Notes: generated from the letters alone by a model not told the origin. DNA of 64,000 nucleotides from Rhodospirillales bacterium (GCA_947460455.1 CANHKG010000003.1:1-64000); one strand, 5' to 3'. Positions 50,805 through 59,309 are shown, numbered from the stretch's first letter. Numbers and translations: made by a program.

Positions 50805-52157
50805 TTACCCGGCGGCCTCGCGGTGCAGGGGAATGACGTTAGCGCCGGCCGGGCGGGTGCAGAACGTGCCCCATGCCTCCATCAGCGGCCGGCGGCGTTC
50901 CAATAGGTCGGATCGCTGATAGGCGGCCTCCACCTTGTCGCGGATGCTGTGGGCCAGGGCCGCCTCCACAACCTCCCTGCCTTCCGGTCGCGTCTCGCCG
51001 GCCCACATGCGGAAGGTGCTGCGGAAGCCATGCGGCACCGCGGCGCGGCCCTCCGTATCACGCCAACGGGGCAACTCGCCCTCGGCCAGCCCATCGCAAC
51101 TCATGCCGCGCACCAACATGGACAGGCTCATGTCGGACAGCGGCGCGGCGGTCTGGCGACGCGGCGCGGGCGATGGGAACACCAGCGCGCCCGGTGCCGG
51201 CTGGCCCACCTTCACCGCCTCCAGCACGGCCAGGGCGGCGGCAGACAGCGGCACGCGGTGCAGCTTGCCGGCCTTCATGCGCTTGCCCGGCACGGTCCAA
51301 ACGGCGCCGGCCATGTCCACCTCGCCCCAGGTCATACCGCGCACCTCGCCCGTCCTGGCGGCCGTCAGGATGGCGAAGCGCAGCGCGAGCGCGGCCATGC
51401 CCTTGCGGCACTCCAGAGCCGCCAGGAAGGCCGGCACGTTGCCCCAGGGTAGCGCTGGCTGGTGCGCCACTGCACGCACCTTGCGCGGCGCTGGAAGCAA
51501 CTCAGCGAGGTTGCCACGCCACCGGGCCGCGTTGTCGCCGGTCCGCAGCTTCCGGGCATGGGCGTAGTCCAAAACCGTCTCGATGCGACCACGCACGCGG
51601 GATGCCGTTTCAGGCGTGCGGGTCCATAGCGGTTGCAGCACGCGCAACACATGCTCGGTTGTCACGTCCGCCACCGGTAGCTTGCCCATGATCGGGAACA
51701 CATGGGCGGCCATCGTCGCTTCCCACTGCGCCGCGTGCTTGGCGTTCCGCCAGCCGGGCGCCCTCGCCTCGATGCAGGCGCGGGCGATGGCGGCGAAGCT
51801 GCGATCAACGGCGGCGGCCTCGATGCGCGCTGCCTTCGCCTGCGCCCTCTCGGCCTGCGGGTCTGTGCCGGTCCGCAGTTTCGTCCGCGCCTCGGCGGCC
51901 CGCGCCCGCGCCTCGGCCAGCCCTAGCTCCGGGAACGCGCCTAGACCCATGTCCTTGCGCTTGCCGTCGAAGGTGTATCGCAGGGTCCAGGCGCCTTGAT
52001 CCTGCGCCCGGGCCGTCTCGTCGGGCTTGGGCTTCGGCGGCACCGGCAGCAGGAGGGACAGGCCCTCTCCGTCCTGGATGCGGACAGCTTTGCCGGGCGG
52101 GTTCTTTGCCACCGCCGCCACCTTCGCCTTGAGCGCAACCGCCGTCAGCCGTGCCAT
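50805..52157 (-). CDS. Tyrosine integrase of element 2 (P4/DUF4102 type)
   Basis: A 450-residue tyrosine recombinase. The N-terminal arm-binding domain has the DUF4102 pattern (RIQDGEGLSLLL, WTLRYTFDGKRKDMGLGAFPELGLAEAR). The catalytic residues are R268 (TAARTGEVRGM), a lysine near 295-298, H376/R379 (HGFRSTFR), H403 (LAHSI) and Y413. The order and spacing are complete, so the enzyme should be active. The arm-type pair at 52182-52201 lies 25 bp upstream of its start codon. Confidence 0.93.
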   Translation of the reverse strand: MARLTAVALKAKVAAVAKNPPGKAVRIQDGEGLSLLLPVPPKPKPDETARAQDQGAWTLRYTFDGKRKDMGLGAFPELGLAEARARAAEARTKLRTGTDPQAERAQAKAARIEAAAVDRSFAAIARACIEARAPGWRNAKHAAQWEATMAAHVFPIMGKLPVADVTTEHVLRVLQPLWTRTPETASRVRGRIETVLDYAHARKLRTGDNAARWRGNLAELLPAPRKVRAVAHQPALPWGNVPAFLAALECRKGMAALALRFAILTAARTGEVRGMTWGEVDMAGAVWTVPGKRMKAGKLHRVPLSAAALAVLEAVKVGQPAPGALVFPSPAPRRQTAAPLSDMSLSMLVRGMSCDGLAEGELPRWRDTEGRAAVPHGFRSTFRMWAGETRPEGREVVEAALAHSIRDKVEAAYQRSDLLERRRPLMEAWGTFCTRPAGANVIPLHREAAG

Positions 52158-52181
52158 TTGCCTGTCCGCCGAACCGTCCTC

Positions 52182-52201
52182 TTACCACACTCATTACCAC
52201 A
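52182..52201 (+). promoter_or_regulatory. Right arm-type site pair of element 2
   Basis: Two TTACCACA octamers with 12-bp period, same orientation as 44737-44756 and differing from it at two positions. It lies between the integrase start and the right core repeat, so it may also repress the integrase promoter. Confidence 0.55.
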
Positions 52202-52321
52202 GTCAGCACGGGATGGCGAGGGACGAACAGAAACGACCTGCGACAGATATGAGCCTTATTCAGCGGCTTATGGCGCCTCTACGGCATAGAGCGAAATGGC
52301 CGGAAACGCTAATTTGGCGGA

Positions 52322-52335
52322 CATCCCCTCCGCCA
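52322..52335 (+). other. attR core of element 2
   Basis: CATCCCCTCCGCCA repeats the last 14 bp of the tRNA-Ser gene. The identity with the tRNA side continues for a further 3 bp (ACT). Sequence to its right is expected to be the original chromosomal flank of the tRNA gene. Confidence 0.82.
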
Positions 52336-53215
52336 ACTCCCCCTTGTCTCCGAAGAAACCAATCGCGGCGTTGCGTCGCGCCTACCCTTCCGACAGCAGC
52401 AGACAGCTTGCCGCAGTCCAAGAGAATCCATCGCCACCCAAGCCAATGCGGGCCAGCTGCTCAAAATCGAAGCCCGGAGCATCGGTGAGCAGGGGCAGGA
52501 AGCCGCCGGAGCAGGGGCGGCCAGCAGGGCGCCATCGATCATGTCGCGGGAGGCGGATGGGCCCATCGCGGGGAGCCACAGCGATGCCAGCCCTGCTTCG
52601 CTGGTCGCGATCCGCGCGGTGATTTCCGCCTGGTCAGCGAAGCTGCCGTGGTCTGCCGCGAGTCCCGGCAGTGCTGTTTCCGCCGCCACCAGGATCGCGG
52701 TCACGCCGACACCGGCCACTTTGAACCGGGCCAGCTGCCAGAGTTGCTCCGGCTGCCCGCCGGGGCATCGGACCAACCTCCAGGGTGTTGCAGTTCGAAC
52801 GGCCGTTGCTTCGTTGGGTCAGGCACGCGGGCCGACCGATGCGCGCCAGACGGGCGTCACCGGAAGGAGGTTTGGTAGCCGGTGGGATCGGCACCGCCGA
52901 GTGAGGCCCCGATCTGCCTCGGCCAGCGACGTGCCGATCGCGGCTGCGAGGCCAACGAAGAGCGCCGCATGGCACCGGCCCGGTGTGGCCGGTTTCACCA
53001 ACGCCACCATGCCGCTGGCACGGCGGGAGAGCCGGCGGCCCACGACATTCGGCCGGTAGCCTGCCGCCGCCTGCCCCCGCTTCCGCGTCTCCGGCACAAC
53101 ATCGGGATGACCATCCAGTGCGTGCGAGACGGTGGTCTTGATCAGCAACACGAAGCGACGAACCCAAACCGGTTTGGTCGCCAAGACCCGCGTGCTTGCA
53201 CCCATGTCAGCCCCA
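52336..53215. other. Decayed chromosomal stretch right of the islands
   Basis: About 0.9 kb without an intact gene. On the minus strand short segments look like broken coding sequence: the LacI-type remnant at 52897-53151, and around 52580-52720 a stretch reading AEITARIATSEAGLASLWLP, faintly like luciferase-type monooxygenases. Frames change repeatedly. I can support only the LacI remnant. Confidence 0.45.
52897..53151 (-). pseudogene. Remnant of a LacI-family regulator (N-terminal DNA-binding part)
   Basis: The minus strand reads TTVSHALDGHPDVVPETRKR followed by GYRPNVVGRRL and SGMVALVKPATPG, the helix-turn-helix and hinge of LacI-family repressors. The first recognition helix is incomplete, a few residues are missing between RKRGQAAA and GYRPN, and the effector domain is absent: similarity ends about 85 residues in. 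It cannot encode a working repressor. Confidence 0.6.
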
Positions 53216-53244
53216 AAAAGGAAAGGGGCCTTACGGCCCCTTTT
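53216..53244 (-). terminator. Intrinsic terminator of the TRAP operon
   Basis: On the minus strand a stem AAAGGGGCC-GTAA-GGCCCCTTT is followed by CCTTTTT. It starts 2-3 bp after the permease stop codon. The stem is perfect over 9 bp with a 4-nt loop; an ordinary Rho-independent terminator. Confidence 0.85.
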
Positions 53245-53245
53245 C

Positions 53246-55273
53246 TCACCCTGCACTGCGTGGTGCCGGCGCTTGTCGCATTTGCCAGGCCACCAAAGCG
53301 GCCATCAGAGCCATCCCCACGAAATGCGGATAGGGCAATGCGTCGTCCAGCACCCCTTCGATCACCGCGGGGAACACCAACAGCAGGCCGGCGAGCACCA
53401 GCCCTGCCCGCTCCCACGGCGCCAGCGCGCGCACCAGCCAGCCCTGGCAGGCGGCCGCCAGCGCGGCCAGGCCCGCGGTTGCCAGCACCACCTGCCACGC
53501 CACGTCCATCCAGGTCATGCCCGGTGTCATCTGCAGCAGCAGCCCCACGCCCTGCGGGTCGGTCACGAACACGAAGGGCAGCACGAAGGCCGGCAGCGTG
53601 TATTTCCACGCCATCAGCGTGGTGCGATACGGCCCGGCCCCGGTGATCGCGCTGGCCGCGAACGGGGAAAGCGCGGTCGGCGGCGAGACCTCGCTCAGCA
53701 CCGCGTAGTAGAACACGAACATATGGGCCGCGTAGTCCGGCACGCCCAGCTTGATCAGCGCGGGTGCTGCCACCACGGCGCAGATGATGTAGCTGGCCGT
53801 CACCGGCACCGCGAGCCCCACCACCCACACGATCAGCGCGGTGTAGATCGCGGTCACCACCAGCGAGCCGCCGGCGCCCTGGATGGCGATGTCGGAGAAT
53901 TTCAGCCCCAGCCCGGTCAGCGTGATCACGCCCACGATGATGCCGGCGCAGGCGCAGGTGGCCGCGATGCCCACGGATTGCACGGCGCCAGAGGCCAGCG
54001 CCTCCACCAACCGCCGCGGCGTCAGCGCCGTTTCACGCCGTACGTAGCTCAGCACCACGGCAACCCCGGTGGCGTAGAGCACCGACAGCGTTGCCGAATA
54101 GCCCATCACCATGAAGACGATGATCGCGACCAGCGTGGTGAAGTGAAACCCGTAGAGCTTCAGCAGCTTGCCGACGGGATCGACCTTCATCACCTCCGCC
54201 GCCTGCCCGTCCCCGGCCGCGGCGCGCGCGGCGATGCGGCGCTGGTCCAGCTCCACCATGAACAGCAGCGAGGCGTAGTAGAGGCAGGTGGGCACAATCG
54301 CCATCACCAGAACCTCCAGGTATCCGATCTTGAGATACTCGGCGATCAGGAATGCAGCCGCCCCCAGCACGGGCGGGGAGATGATCGCGCCCAGCCCGCC
54401 GGCCGCCAGCAGGCCGCCGGCGTCATCCGGCCGGTAACCCACCTTCTTCATCATCGGCCAGGCCACCGTGCCCAGCGTGACCGTGGTGGCCACGCCGGAG
54501 CCGGAGGGGCCGCCCAGGAGGAAGGAGGACAGCACCACCGTGCGCCCCGCGCTCTGCGGCTTGCCGCCGGTGAGCGCGAAGGAGAAATCCACAAAGAACT
54601 TGCCGGCGCCGGAGGCCTGCAGGATCGCGCCATAGATGGTGAACAGCACAATCAAGGAGGCCGAGACATCCACCGCCGTGCCGAAGATGCCCTCCAGCGT
54701 GATGGTCAGATGCGGGATCAGCCGCAGCATGTCGTAGCCCTGGTGGCGCCAGGGCGGCGGCAAATGGTTGCCGTAGAATCCATAGAGCAGGAACAGGATG
54801 GAGATCACCGGCATGATCCACCCGGTGGAACGCCGGCATACCTCCAGCACCAACGCGATCAGCATCCAGCCAACCACGATATCCATCGGTTCCGGGAAGA
54901 TGTACCGGTCCTGCAGGTCGTCCCCGCCCGCGACGAGGTAGTACACCACGTAGATCCCGGCCGCGATCAGCGCCCAGTCCCACACCATCACCCGGTGCCG
55001 GAAGCGCCGCGCCACCGGGAACAGCGCGAAGCCCAGCACCATGGCGAAGGCCACGTGCACGTAGCGCAACGTGGTGGTTGGAACGATGTCCCACGCCGCC
55101 CAGAGATGGAACAGCGACATCGCCAGGGCGACAGCCACCGCCGCATGGCCGAGCAGGCCGGGAAGGCGGTTCTGCGCCCCCTCCTCCTGCTCGATCAGTT
55201 CCTCGACCTTCCTGGCGGTATCGTCATCGAGCGCGCCAGGCTGGACCTCGGGCGGCAGGGCGGAGTGGGACAT
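53246..55273 (-). CDS. TRAP transporter fused permease (DctQM type)
   Basis: A 675-residue membrane protein combining the small and large TRAP permease subunits. The first third has about four to five spans (HAAVAVALAMSLFHLWAAW; DWALIAAGIYVVYYLVAGG). The DctM part carries SGSGVATTVTLGTVAWPMMKKVGY, GGLGAIISPPVLGAAAFLIAEYL and EVSPPTALSPFAASAITGA. With the TAXI receptor it forms a sodium-driven importer for carboxylate-like solutes. It starts 7 bp after the receptor gene. Confidence 0.9.
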   Translation of the reverse strand: MSHSALPPEVQPGALDDDTARKVEELIEQEEGAQNRLPGLLGHAAVAVALAMSLFHLWAAWDIVPTTTLRYVHVAFAMVLGFALFPVARRFRHRVMVWDWALIAAGIYVVYYLVAGGDDLQDRYIFPEPMDIVVGWMLIALVLEVCRRSTGWIMPVISILFLLYGFYGNHLPPPWRHQGYDMLRLIPHLTITLEGIFGTAVDVSASLIVLFTIYGAILQASGAGKFFVDFSFALTGGKPQSAGRTVVLSSFLLGGPSGSGVATTVTLGTVAWPMMKKVGYRPDDAGGLLAAGGLGAIISPPVLGAAAFLIAEYLKIGYLEVLVMAIVPTCLYYASLLFMVELDQRRIAARAAAGDGQAAEVMKVDPVGKLLKLYGFHFTTLVAIIVFMVMGYSATLSVLYATGVAVVLSYVRRETALTPRRLVEALASGAVQSVGIAATCACAGIIVGVITLTGLGLKFSDIAIQGAGGSLVVTAIYTALIVWVVGLAVPVTASYIICAVVAAPALIKLGVPDYAAHMFVFYYAVLSEVSPPTALSPFAASAITGAGPYRTTLMAWKYTLPAFVLPFVFVTDPQGVGLLLQMTPGMTWMDVAWQVVLATAGLAALAAACQGWLVRALAPWERAGLVLAGLLLVFPAVIEGVLDDALPYPHFVGMALMAALVAWQMRQAPAPRSAG

Positions 55274-55280
55274 CGGGTGA

Positions 55281-56273
55281 TCAGGCCAGGGTTGCGCCGG
55301 CGGCCTTCCAGAAGGCCTCCGCAGCGGGGTGCCAGGGAATGCCGGCGGCCGACGTTTTCTGAGCCGCCAGCACGAAGTTGCGTGCTTCCGCGTGGACCTT
55401 CGACCAGTCCTCGCGGTTGCCCCAGGTGATCTCCAGGATCTTCGCCACCATCTCGGCCGGCATGTTCTCATGCACCGCCAGGATGTTGGCGACCGAGAGC
55501 TGCTTGTTCTCCACCGCCTGGCCCGGATAGGTCCCGGCCGGGATCGCCTCCGGGAAATACACCGGCCCGTTCTCGGCCACGATGCGCTGGTGCAGGTCGG
55601 CATGGTCGATCATCTGGATCTGCGTGCCCGGCGTGGCGGCGAGGTCGGTGATCGCGCTGGTCGGCACGCCGGAGACGAAGAAATACGCATCGAGCTTGCC
55701 GTCGCGGATGGCATTGGTGGATTCCGCCGGAGACAGCCGCTCACGCGCACGGAAATCCTTCTCCCGGTCCAGCCCGGCGGCGGCGATCACGCGGAAGGCA
55801 AACAGCTCCGTGGCCGAACCCGGCGCGCCGGTGCTGATGCGCTTGCCCTTGAGGTCCGCGACAGACTTGATGCCGGTGGCCGCCGTGGTCACGATCTGCA
55901 TGCGGTTGGTGTAGAGCACCGCGATCGCGCGTGCCGGCACGGCCCGGCCGCGGAACGGCCCGGCACCCGTGATGCCATCCACCGCCGCATCCACCTGCCC
56001 GAACACCAGGCCGGCGCGCCCGGCGCCCAGCAGCTGGAAGTTCGCCACCGAACCGCCAGTAACTTCGGCCGTGGCGCTCATGCCCGGAATGCCACGCGAG
56101 AGGTAGTTGGCCAGCGCGCCGCCCAGCGGATAGTACACGCCGCCCGTTGTGCCGGTGGCGATCGACATCTGCGTGCCGGCCTGGGCCTGCGCGCGGCCGG
56201 AAACCGCGCCGGTGGAAAGTGCGGCGGCGGCGGCCCCGAAAGCGAGGCCACGGCGGCCGATGCTGAAGGTCAT
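55281..56273 (-). CDS. TAXI family TRAP substrate-binding protein
   Basis: A 330-residue periplasmic receptor. A signal peptide (MTFSIGRRGLAFGAAAAALSTGAVSGRAQAQ) precedes MSIATGTTGGVYYPLGGALANYLSRGIPG, the family hallmark. GKRISTGAPGSATELFAFRVIAAAGL and AYFFVSGVPTSAITDLA follow. GGGAG lies 8 bp before the chosen ATG; a second in-frame ATG 18 bp upstream exists. The ligand is unknown; TAXI receptors bind dicarboxylates such as glutamate or 2-oxoglutarate. Confidence 0.9.
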   Translation of the reverse strand: MTFSIGRRGLAFGAAAAALSTGAVSGRAQAQAGTQMSIATGTTGGVYYPLGGALANYLSRGIPGMSATAEVTGGSVANFQLLGAGRAGLVFGQVDAAVDGITGAGPFRGRAVPARAIAVLYTNRMQIVTTAATGIKSVADLKGKRISTGAPGSATELFAFRVIAAAGLDREKDFRARERLSPAESTNAIRDGKLDAYFFVSGVPTSAITDLAATPGTQIQMIDHADLHQRIVAENGPVYFPEAIPAGTYPGQAVENKQLSVANILAVHENMPAEMVAKILEITWGNREDWSKVHAEARNFVLAAQKTSAAGIPWHPAAEAFWKAAGATLA

Positions 56274-56367
56274 GGATGCGTCTCCCGTCATGGGGCCGCT
56301 CTGGGCCCTGCGGCGGGTAGAAGGGGTTTCACGCCCCTGTAGTCAAGTGTGGCGGCGCCACAGGTCG

Positions 56368-57225
56368 TCACGCCAGGGCCTGGCGCCCTGCCCGCGTGCC
56401 GCGCCATGCGGCATGAACCTTGGTCAGCTCCGCGCCGAACAGGAAGATCTGCACCGACCAGTAGATCCACAACAACAGCAGGATCACCGCCCCCGCCGCG
56501 CCATAGCTGGAAGCGGCCGCGCTGCGGGCGAGGTACAGCGCGATCAGGAACTTCCCGGCATTGAACAGCAGCGCCGTTACGATCGCGCCCACCATCACAT
56601 CGCGCCAGGCCAGCCGCACATCGGGCAAGACCTTATAGATGGCCGCGAACAACAGCGTGACCAGAACATAGGAAATAACCAGGTTCAGCACGCCCAGCAC
56701 CAGCGTGCCCCAGGCCAGCCGCGCGTTGATCCAGTCCCCCAGCCCAGCCAGCAGGGCACTCACCACCAGCGACACCATCAGCAGGAACCCCAGCGCCGCC
56801 ACCAGGCCGAGGCTGACGATCCGCGCCCGCACCAGGCGGGAAACGGTGGTGGCGCGCGGCGGCGCCCGCCACAGCGCGTTCAACGCCGCCTGCATCTCGG
56901 CGAACACGCCAGAGGCCGTCACCAGCAGGGTCACCGCCCCAAGCACGGAGGCCAGGATGCCTTGCGGCGCACCAGCCGCCCCCCGCAGCGCCGCCTGCAC
57001 CAGATCGGCGCTCTCCCGCCCCACCAGCCCCGTGAGTTGCGCGGATATCGCACCGCGCGCCGCATCCTCGCCGAACGCCAGGCCGCCGATCGCCACCACG
57101 ATGAACAGCACCGGCCCCAGGGATGTCACGGTGTAGAACGCGATCGCGGCGCCGCGCGTCAACGCCTCGTCCTCGATGAAGGCATAGGCTGCATCACGCA
57201 CCAGCCGCCACAGCACCATCAGCAT
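56368..57225 (-). CDS. YihY/BrkB family membrane protein
   Basis: A 285-residue inner-membrane protein with six predicted spans, among them AIAFYTVTSLGPVLFIVVAIGGLAFG, ASVLGAVTLLVTASGVFAEMQAALNALW, LVAALGFLLMVSLVVSALLAGLGDWI and SSYGAAGAVILLLLWIYWSVQIFLFGAELT. These are family landmarks. Members were once called ribonuclease BN in error; the actual function is unknown. It is a lone leftward gene between the TRAP operon and mucR. Confidence 0.88.
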   Translation of the reverse strand: MLMVLWRLVRDAAYAFIEDEALTRGAAIAFYTVTSLGPVLFIVVAIGGLAFGEDAARGAISAQLTGLVGRESADLVQAALRGAAGAPQGILASVLGAVTLLVTASGVFAEMQAALNALWRAPPRATTVSRLVRARIVSLGLVAALGFLLMVSLVVSALLAGLGDWINARLAWGTLVLGVLNLVISYVLVTLLFAAIYKVLPDVRLAWRDVMVGAIVTALLFNAGKFLIALYLARSAAASSYGAAGAVILLLLWIYWSVQIFLFGAELTKVHAAWRGTRAGRQALA

Positions 57226-57342
57226 GCATCGTCTCCTCCCGTGTTCGGGCGAGGCGGCAACGCGGGGTGCAACACAGCGTTCCGCCGGACCCCTTGCGAG
57301 ATCCGGCGGCGCTCAGTCGATCGTGCAATCAGTCGGAGCCAG

Positions 57343-57365
57343 CCAGGGCCCGGCGTGGGCCCTGG
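57343..57365 (-). terminator. Hairpin after mucR
   Basis: A perfect 9-bp stem CCAGGGCCC-GGCGT-GGGCCCTGG located 20 bp beyond the mucR stop codon. There is no T tract on the minus strand, so it may be a weak or Rho-assisted terminator. Confidence 0.45.
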
Positions 57366-57385
57366 TCAGGCGTGCCGTGCTGGCC

Positions 57386-57862
57386 TCAGCCGGCCTTCGG
57401 CTTGCGGCCACGCGTGCCGGGCTTGCGCGCCGCGGCCGGGGCGGCGGAGGCTGCGGCCGGCTTGCGGCCCAGGCCGATTTCCTTGGCCAGCGCCGAGCGA
57501 TGCTTGGCGTAATCCGGCGCCACCATGGGGTAGTCGTGCGGCAGGCCCCAACGCTCGCGATACTGCTGCGGGGTCATGTTGTACGAAGTTGCCAGATGCC
57601 GCTTCAGCATCTTCAGCTTCTTGCCGTCTTCCAGGCAGATGATGTGATCCGGGAAAACCGACTTCTTGATCGGCACCGCCGGCTCCAGCTTCAGCGGCTC
57701 CGGCGCATCCTTGCCGGCGCCGGCAAGGGTCTTGAACACGGACTGGATCAGACCCGGCAAAGCATCGGGCTGAACGGGATTGTTCGCCACATGGGCAGAC
57801 ACAATCTGGGCCGTCAGGCCGAGCAGGTGGGCTTCCTTGGCATTGTCGCTCATTGCACTCAT
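57386..57862 (-). CDS. mucR: MucR family transcriptional regulator
   Basis: A 158-residue Ros/MucR-type regulator, a global repressor in Alphaproteobacteria that binds A+T-rich targets. The N-terminal oligomerisation part (LLGLTAQIVSAHVANNPVQPDALPGLIQSVFKTL) is followed by the zinc finger with C76 and histidines (FPDHIICLEDGKKLKMLKRHLATSYNMTPQQYRERWGLPHDYPMVAPDYAKHRS). The C terminus is Ala/Lys-rich, with RKPGTRGRKPKAG. MSDNAKEA at 57853 is an alternative start. Confidence 0.92.
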   Translation of the reverse strand: MSAMSDNAKEAHLLGLTAQIVSAHVANNPVQPDALPGLIQSVFKTLAGAGKDAPEPLKLEPAVPIKKSVFPDHIICLEDGKKLKMLKRHLATSYNMTPQQYRERWGLPHDYPMVAPDYAKHRSALAKEIGLGRKPAAASAAPAAARKPGTRGRKPKAG

Positions 57863-57880
57863 CTCGTGAAGGTTTCCGGT

Positions 57881-57909
57881 TGTATAGGCGAAGGATTCAC
57901 GCCTTGCAA
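57881..57909 (-). promoter_or_regulatory. Candidate promoter of mucR
   Basis: Reading on the minus strand, -35 TTGCAA (57904-57909), a 17-bp spacer and -10 TATACA (57881-57886) lie about 20 bp before the start codon. The leader would be very short. The rest of the 394-bp gap to the divergent dehydrogenase gene (57910-58256) shows nothing I can name. Confidence 0.6.
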
Positions 57910-58256
57910 CGCATCATACTCCAATGAATGCTGCTTCTGGCGATTTTGGCGCGACTTTTACGCCGAAAGCACCCCATGGCGCACCCGGCGGGCATACCAT
58001 GGCACCAAAACGTCAAGTAATCCTCTCCAAACCAACACGCCACCACCCGAGTCGGGCACCGATACCTGCCGTGCTACAAAGGGATACTTGAAGTCCCATG
58101 TCCAACCGCGCAGCCGCCGCCGCACCGCCGCGATCGGCTCCGCAGACCCGCGACAAATAATCACCGGCGGTCGTTCCTTGCCCGGCCCGGCCGCGCCCCG
58201 TTCCCTTCCGCCCGCGCCCGATCTACCGTCGCCGGCCAGGAATAGGGGAACCCGAA

Positions 58257-59216
58257 ATGACCAACCGCACCCGCGTGCTGCTCTGGACCGACACGCCGCA
58301 GGCCTACCTCGAAGCCATCGAGGCCGCAGGCCTCGGTCCGCGTGTCGCCATCGAAACGCTCGCCCGCAAGGACCTCCCCTCGCCCGACCAGCGCGCCGGC
58401 GTGGAAGCCATGCTCTCACTCGCCGCCCCACCCGGCCTGCTGCCCACCATGACCAAGCTGCGCTGGATCCAGGGGCTCACCGCCGGCATCGAATCCTGGC
58501 TCGCCCTGCCGGACCTGCCGCCCGCACTCGCCCTCTCCTCCGCGCGCGGCACCCACCGCGAGAGCATGCCGGAAAATATCCTCGGCGCGCTCTTCCACAT
58601 CGCCAAGCCCTACGCGGCCATCGTGGACGACAACAAGGCCGCCACCTGGACGCGCCGCATGGCCACCCCGCTCAACGGCAGCACCCTCGGCATTCTTGGC
58701 CTCGGCGCCATCGGGCAAGACCTCGCCCGCATGGCCTCTGCCATCGGCATGCGCGTAATCGGCACCCGCCGCACCCCGGGCGACTTGCCGGGCGTCGATC
58801 GCGTCTATGCCCCGGAGCAAACCGCCGAAGTTCTCGCCCAGGCGGACTACGTTGTGCTGCTGCTGCCCTCCACGCCCACCACCGACAACTCCGTCAACGC
58901 CGCCCTACTGGCCCAGATGAAGAAGGGCGCCTGGCTGCTCAACTTCGGCCGCGGCGCGCTGATCGTGGATGCCGACCTCATCGCCGCCGTCGAAAGCGGG
59001 CACCTGGCAGGCGCCATCCTGGATGTGTTCCGCACCGAGCCCCTGCCGAAGGAACACCCGTTCTGGGCGGCGAAGGGCATCATGGTCCTGCCCCATATCG
59101 GCGGCGGCCACCCGGAACGCGACAAGACCGTGGCCAAGCTGTTCGTCGACAACCTGGCGCGCTTCCTGGATGGCAGGCCGCTCCGGGAGCTGGTGGATCG
59201 GGCGGCGGGTTACTGA
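58257..59216 (+). CDS. D-2-hydroxyacid dehydrogenase family protein
   Basis: A 319-residue NAD(P)-dependent oxidoreductase. The dinucleotide motif ILGLGAIGQDLARM lies at about 143-156. The catalytic arginine is in LLNFGRGALIVD, the glutamate in FRTEPLP and the histidine in LPHIGGGH. This is the standard Arg-Glu-His set of glyoxylate/hydroxypyruvate and phosphoglycerate dehydrogenase relatives. GGGGAA precedes the ATG. The substrate is not determined. It converges on a class IV aminotransferase gene. Confidence 0.88.
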   Translation: MTNRTRVLLWTDTPQAYLEAIEAAGLGPRVAIETLARKDLPSPDQRAGVEAMLSLAAPPGLLPTMTKLRWIQGLTAGIESWLALPDLPPALALSSARGTHRESMPENILGALFHIAKPYAAIVDDNKAATWTRRMATPLNGSTLGILGLGAIGQDLARMASAIGMRVIGTRRTPGDLPGVDRVYAPEQTAEVLAQADYVVLLLPSTPTTDNSVNAALLAQMKKGAWLLNFGRGALIVDADLIAAVESGHLAGAILDVFRTEPLPKEHPFWAAKGIMVLPHIGGGHPERDKTVAKLFVDNLARFLDGRPLRELVDRAAGY

Positions 59217-59229
59217 AGGAAGCAAGCGC

Positions 59230-59258
59230 GTTCTTTTTTGAAAAAAAGAACCAAAAAA
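59230..59258. repeat. Palindromic intergenic repeat, copy 3 (unit B)
   Basis: 29 bp identical, in inverted orientation, to 22379-22407. It contains TTCTTTTTTGAAAAAAAGAA and is followed at once by the G+C hairpin at 59264-59300, as in the copy near 22.3 kb. It lies between two convergent genes. Confidence 0.8.
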
Positions 59259-59263
59259 CTTTT

Positions 59264-59300
59264 GTTCCTTTGCGCCGGGAAAAACCCGGCGCAAAGGAAC
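59264..59300. terminator. Perfect 16-bp hairpin between convergent genes
   Basis: Arms GTTCCTTTGCGCCGGG and CCCGGCGCAAAGGAAC are exact complements around an AAAAA loop. With the flanking T and A runs of the repeat unit it could terminate transcripts from both sides: the dehydrogenase gene (+, ends 59216) and the aminotransferase gene (-, ends 59310). Confidence 0.6.
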
Positions 59301-59309
59301 AATTCGTCT

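Larger units (their letters stand above)
44666..52335. mobile_element. Integrative element 2, satellite-like (about 7.7 kb)
   Basis: Bounded by copies of the tRNA-Ser 3' core (44666-44681 and 52322-52335). From right to left it encodes an integrase, two small unknown proteins, an AlpA-like regulator, two further small proteins, a P4-type primase-helicase, an unknown protein and a HGGXSTG protein, all leftward. The left 0.8 kb is rearranged. Without capsid, terminase or conjugation genes it fits a phage-satellite or replicating island that borrows mobility. Confidence 0.78.

Noticed and set aside
52309-52776. Minus-strand frame resembling a luciferase-type monooxygenase fragment
   Set aside because: The resemblance rests on about 20 residues (AEITARIATSEAGLASLWLP) and the frame breaks soon after; too weak to annotate.
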